Positions 63,823-64,000 of a stretch of 64,000 nt of DNA are shown here, in pieces. Origin of the DNA: Trichoplax sp. H2. Its lineage: Eukaryota > Placozoa > Uniplacotomia > Trichoplacea. The notes beneath the pieces are model-generated. The model searched no databases and was not told where the DNA came from. It worked only from the letters and a program-made list of their open reading frames with translations. The stretch covers positions 1,149,461-1,213,460 of the forward strand of contig NOWV01000006.1 of the NCBI GenBank assembly GCA_003344405.1. Direction: 5' to 3'. The number at the start of each line of letters is the position of its first letter. The stretch's first letter is position 1. A program made the translations under genes and the position numbers.

Positions 63823-64000
63823 ATGTTCATTGTTCAATCGGTCTTCCAGTGATTTGATTGATTGTATCACATTTTCGTAAATAAAGGAAATAAATTGATA
63901 GTAAATAATGATTGCACATATGTAACTACTGTATACAGTACGTCTATGCGACTATAAAATCATGCTGGTGTTCTGATCTAGTGGTAAATAGCGCCTAATA

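Noticed and set aside
1-64000. tRNA genes, rRNA and CRISPR arrays.
   Set aside because: Reading by eye I found no B-box with a matching cloverleaf, no rRNA core sequence and no spaced direct repeats. A tRNAscan run would be needed to exclude a tRNA fully.

Overview
This window looks like nuclear DNA from an AT-rich, intron-rich animal genome. Every conserved gene is split by short GT-AG introns (about 45 to 300 bp for most). The encoded proteins align nearly end to end with human HERC2, ARHGAP6, GOPC and HTATSF1. High AT content, many short introns and human-like domain architectures suggest an early-branching metazoan. A placozoan (Trichoplax/Hoilungia type) is my best guess, but this is inference. 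I assembled gene models by hand from GT-AG sites, reading-frame continuity and remembered family motifs. In every multi-exon model the exon lengths sum to a multiple of three and phase is kept at each junction.

Layout: (1) 1-8879, + strand: the C-terminal 2031 residues of a HERC2-type giant HECT E3 ligase, cut by the left window edge. It has a ZZ finger, a DOC/APC10 domain, two seven-bladed RCC1-like domains and a HECT domain. (2) 10933-22239, - strand: a complete ARHGAP6-like RhoGAP (1337 aa) with a long Asn/Ser/Gln-rich tail. (3) 22240-37138: almost 15 kb without a recognisable gene, ending in pentamer-repeat tracts. (4) 37139-45375, + strand: a 26-exon NRPS-like enzyme of 1317 aa with the order adenylation, carrier, thioester reductase, SDR reductase (A-T-R-R). 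(5) 46434-50294, - strand: GOPC (coiled coils plus PDZ). (6) 51759-52430, + strand: a small intronless LicD-like membrane protein. (7) 54617-57983, + strand: HTATSF1/CUS2-type splicing factor with two RRMs. (8) 57984-64000: no confident gene, except a possible C-terminal exon of a membrane protein on the - strand at 62712-62909.

Two things stand out. First is the A-T-R-R enzyme. Its architecture matches the fungal ATRR glycine-betaine reductase. All three catalytic modules look intact, and the adenylation domain lacks the aspartate that normally binds an alpha-amino group. Second is an unusual repeat found only right of about 34.6 kb. It is a self-complementary 5-bp lattice, GTAC plus one A/T base, in tracts around genes and directly upstream of GOPC and HTATSF1. 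It lies in and next to copies of a MITE-like inverted-repeat family, whose interior may seed it.

The genes are ordinary neighbours, not an operon: ubiquitin ligation, Rho signalling, small-molecule reduction, Golgi trafficking, glycan or phosphate transfer, and splicing. I see no convincing tRNA, rRNA or CRISPR feature.
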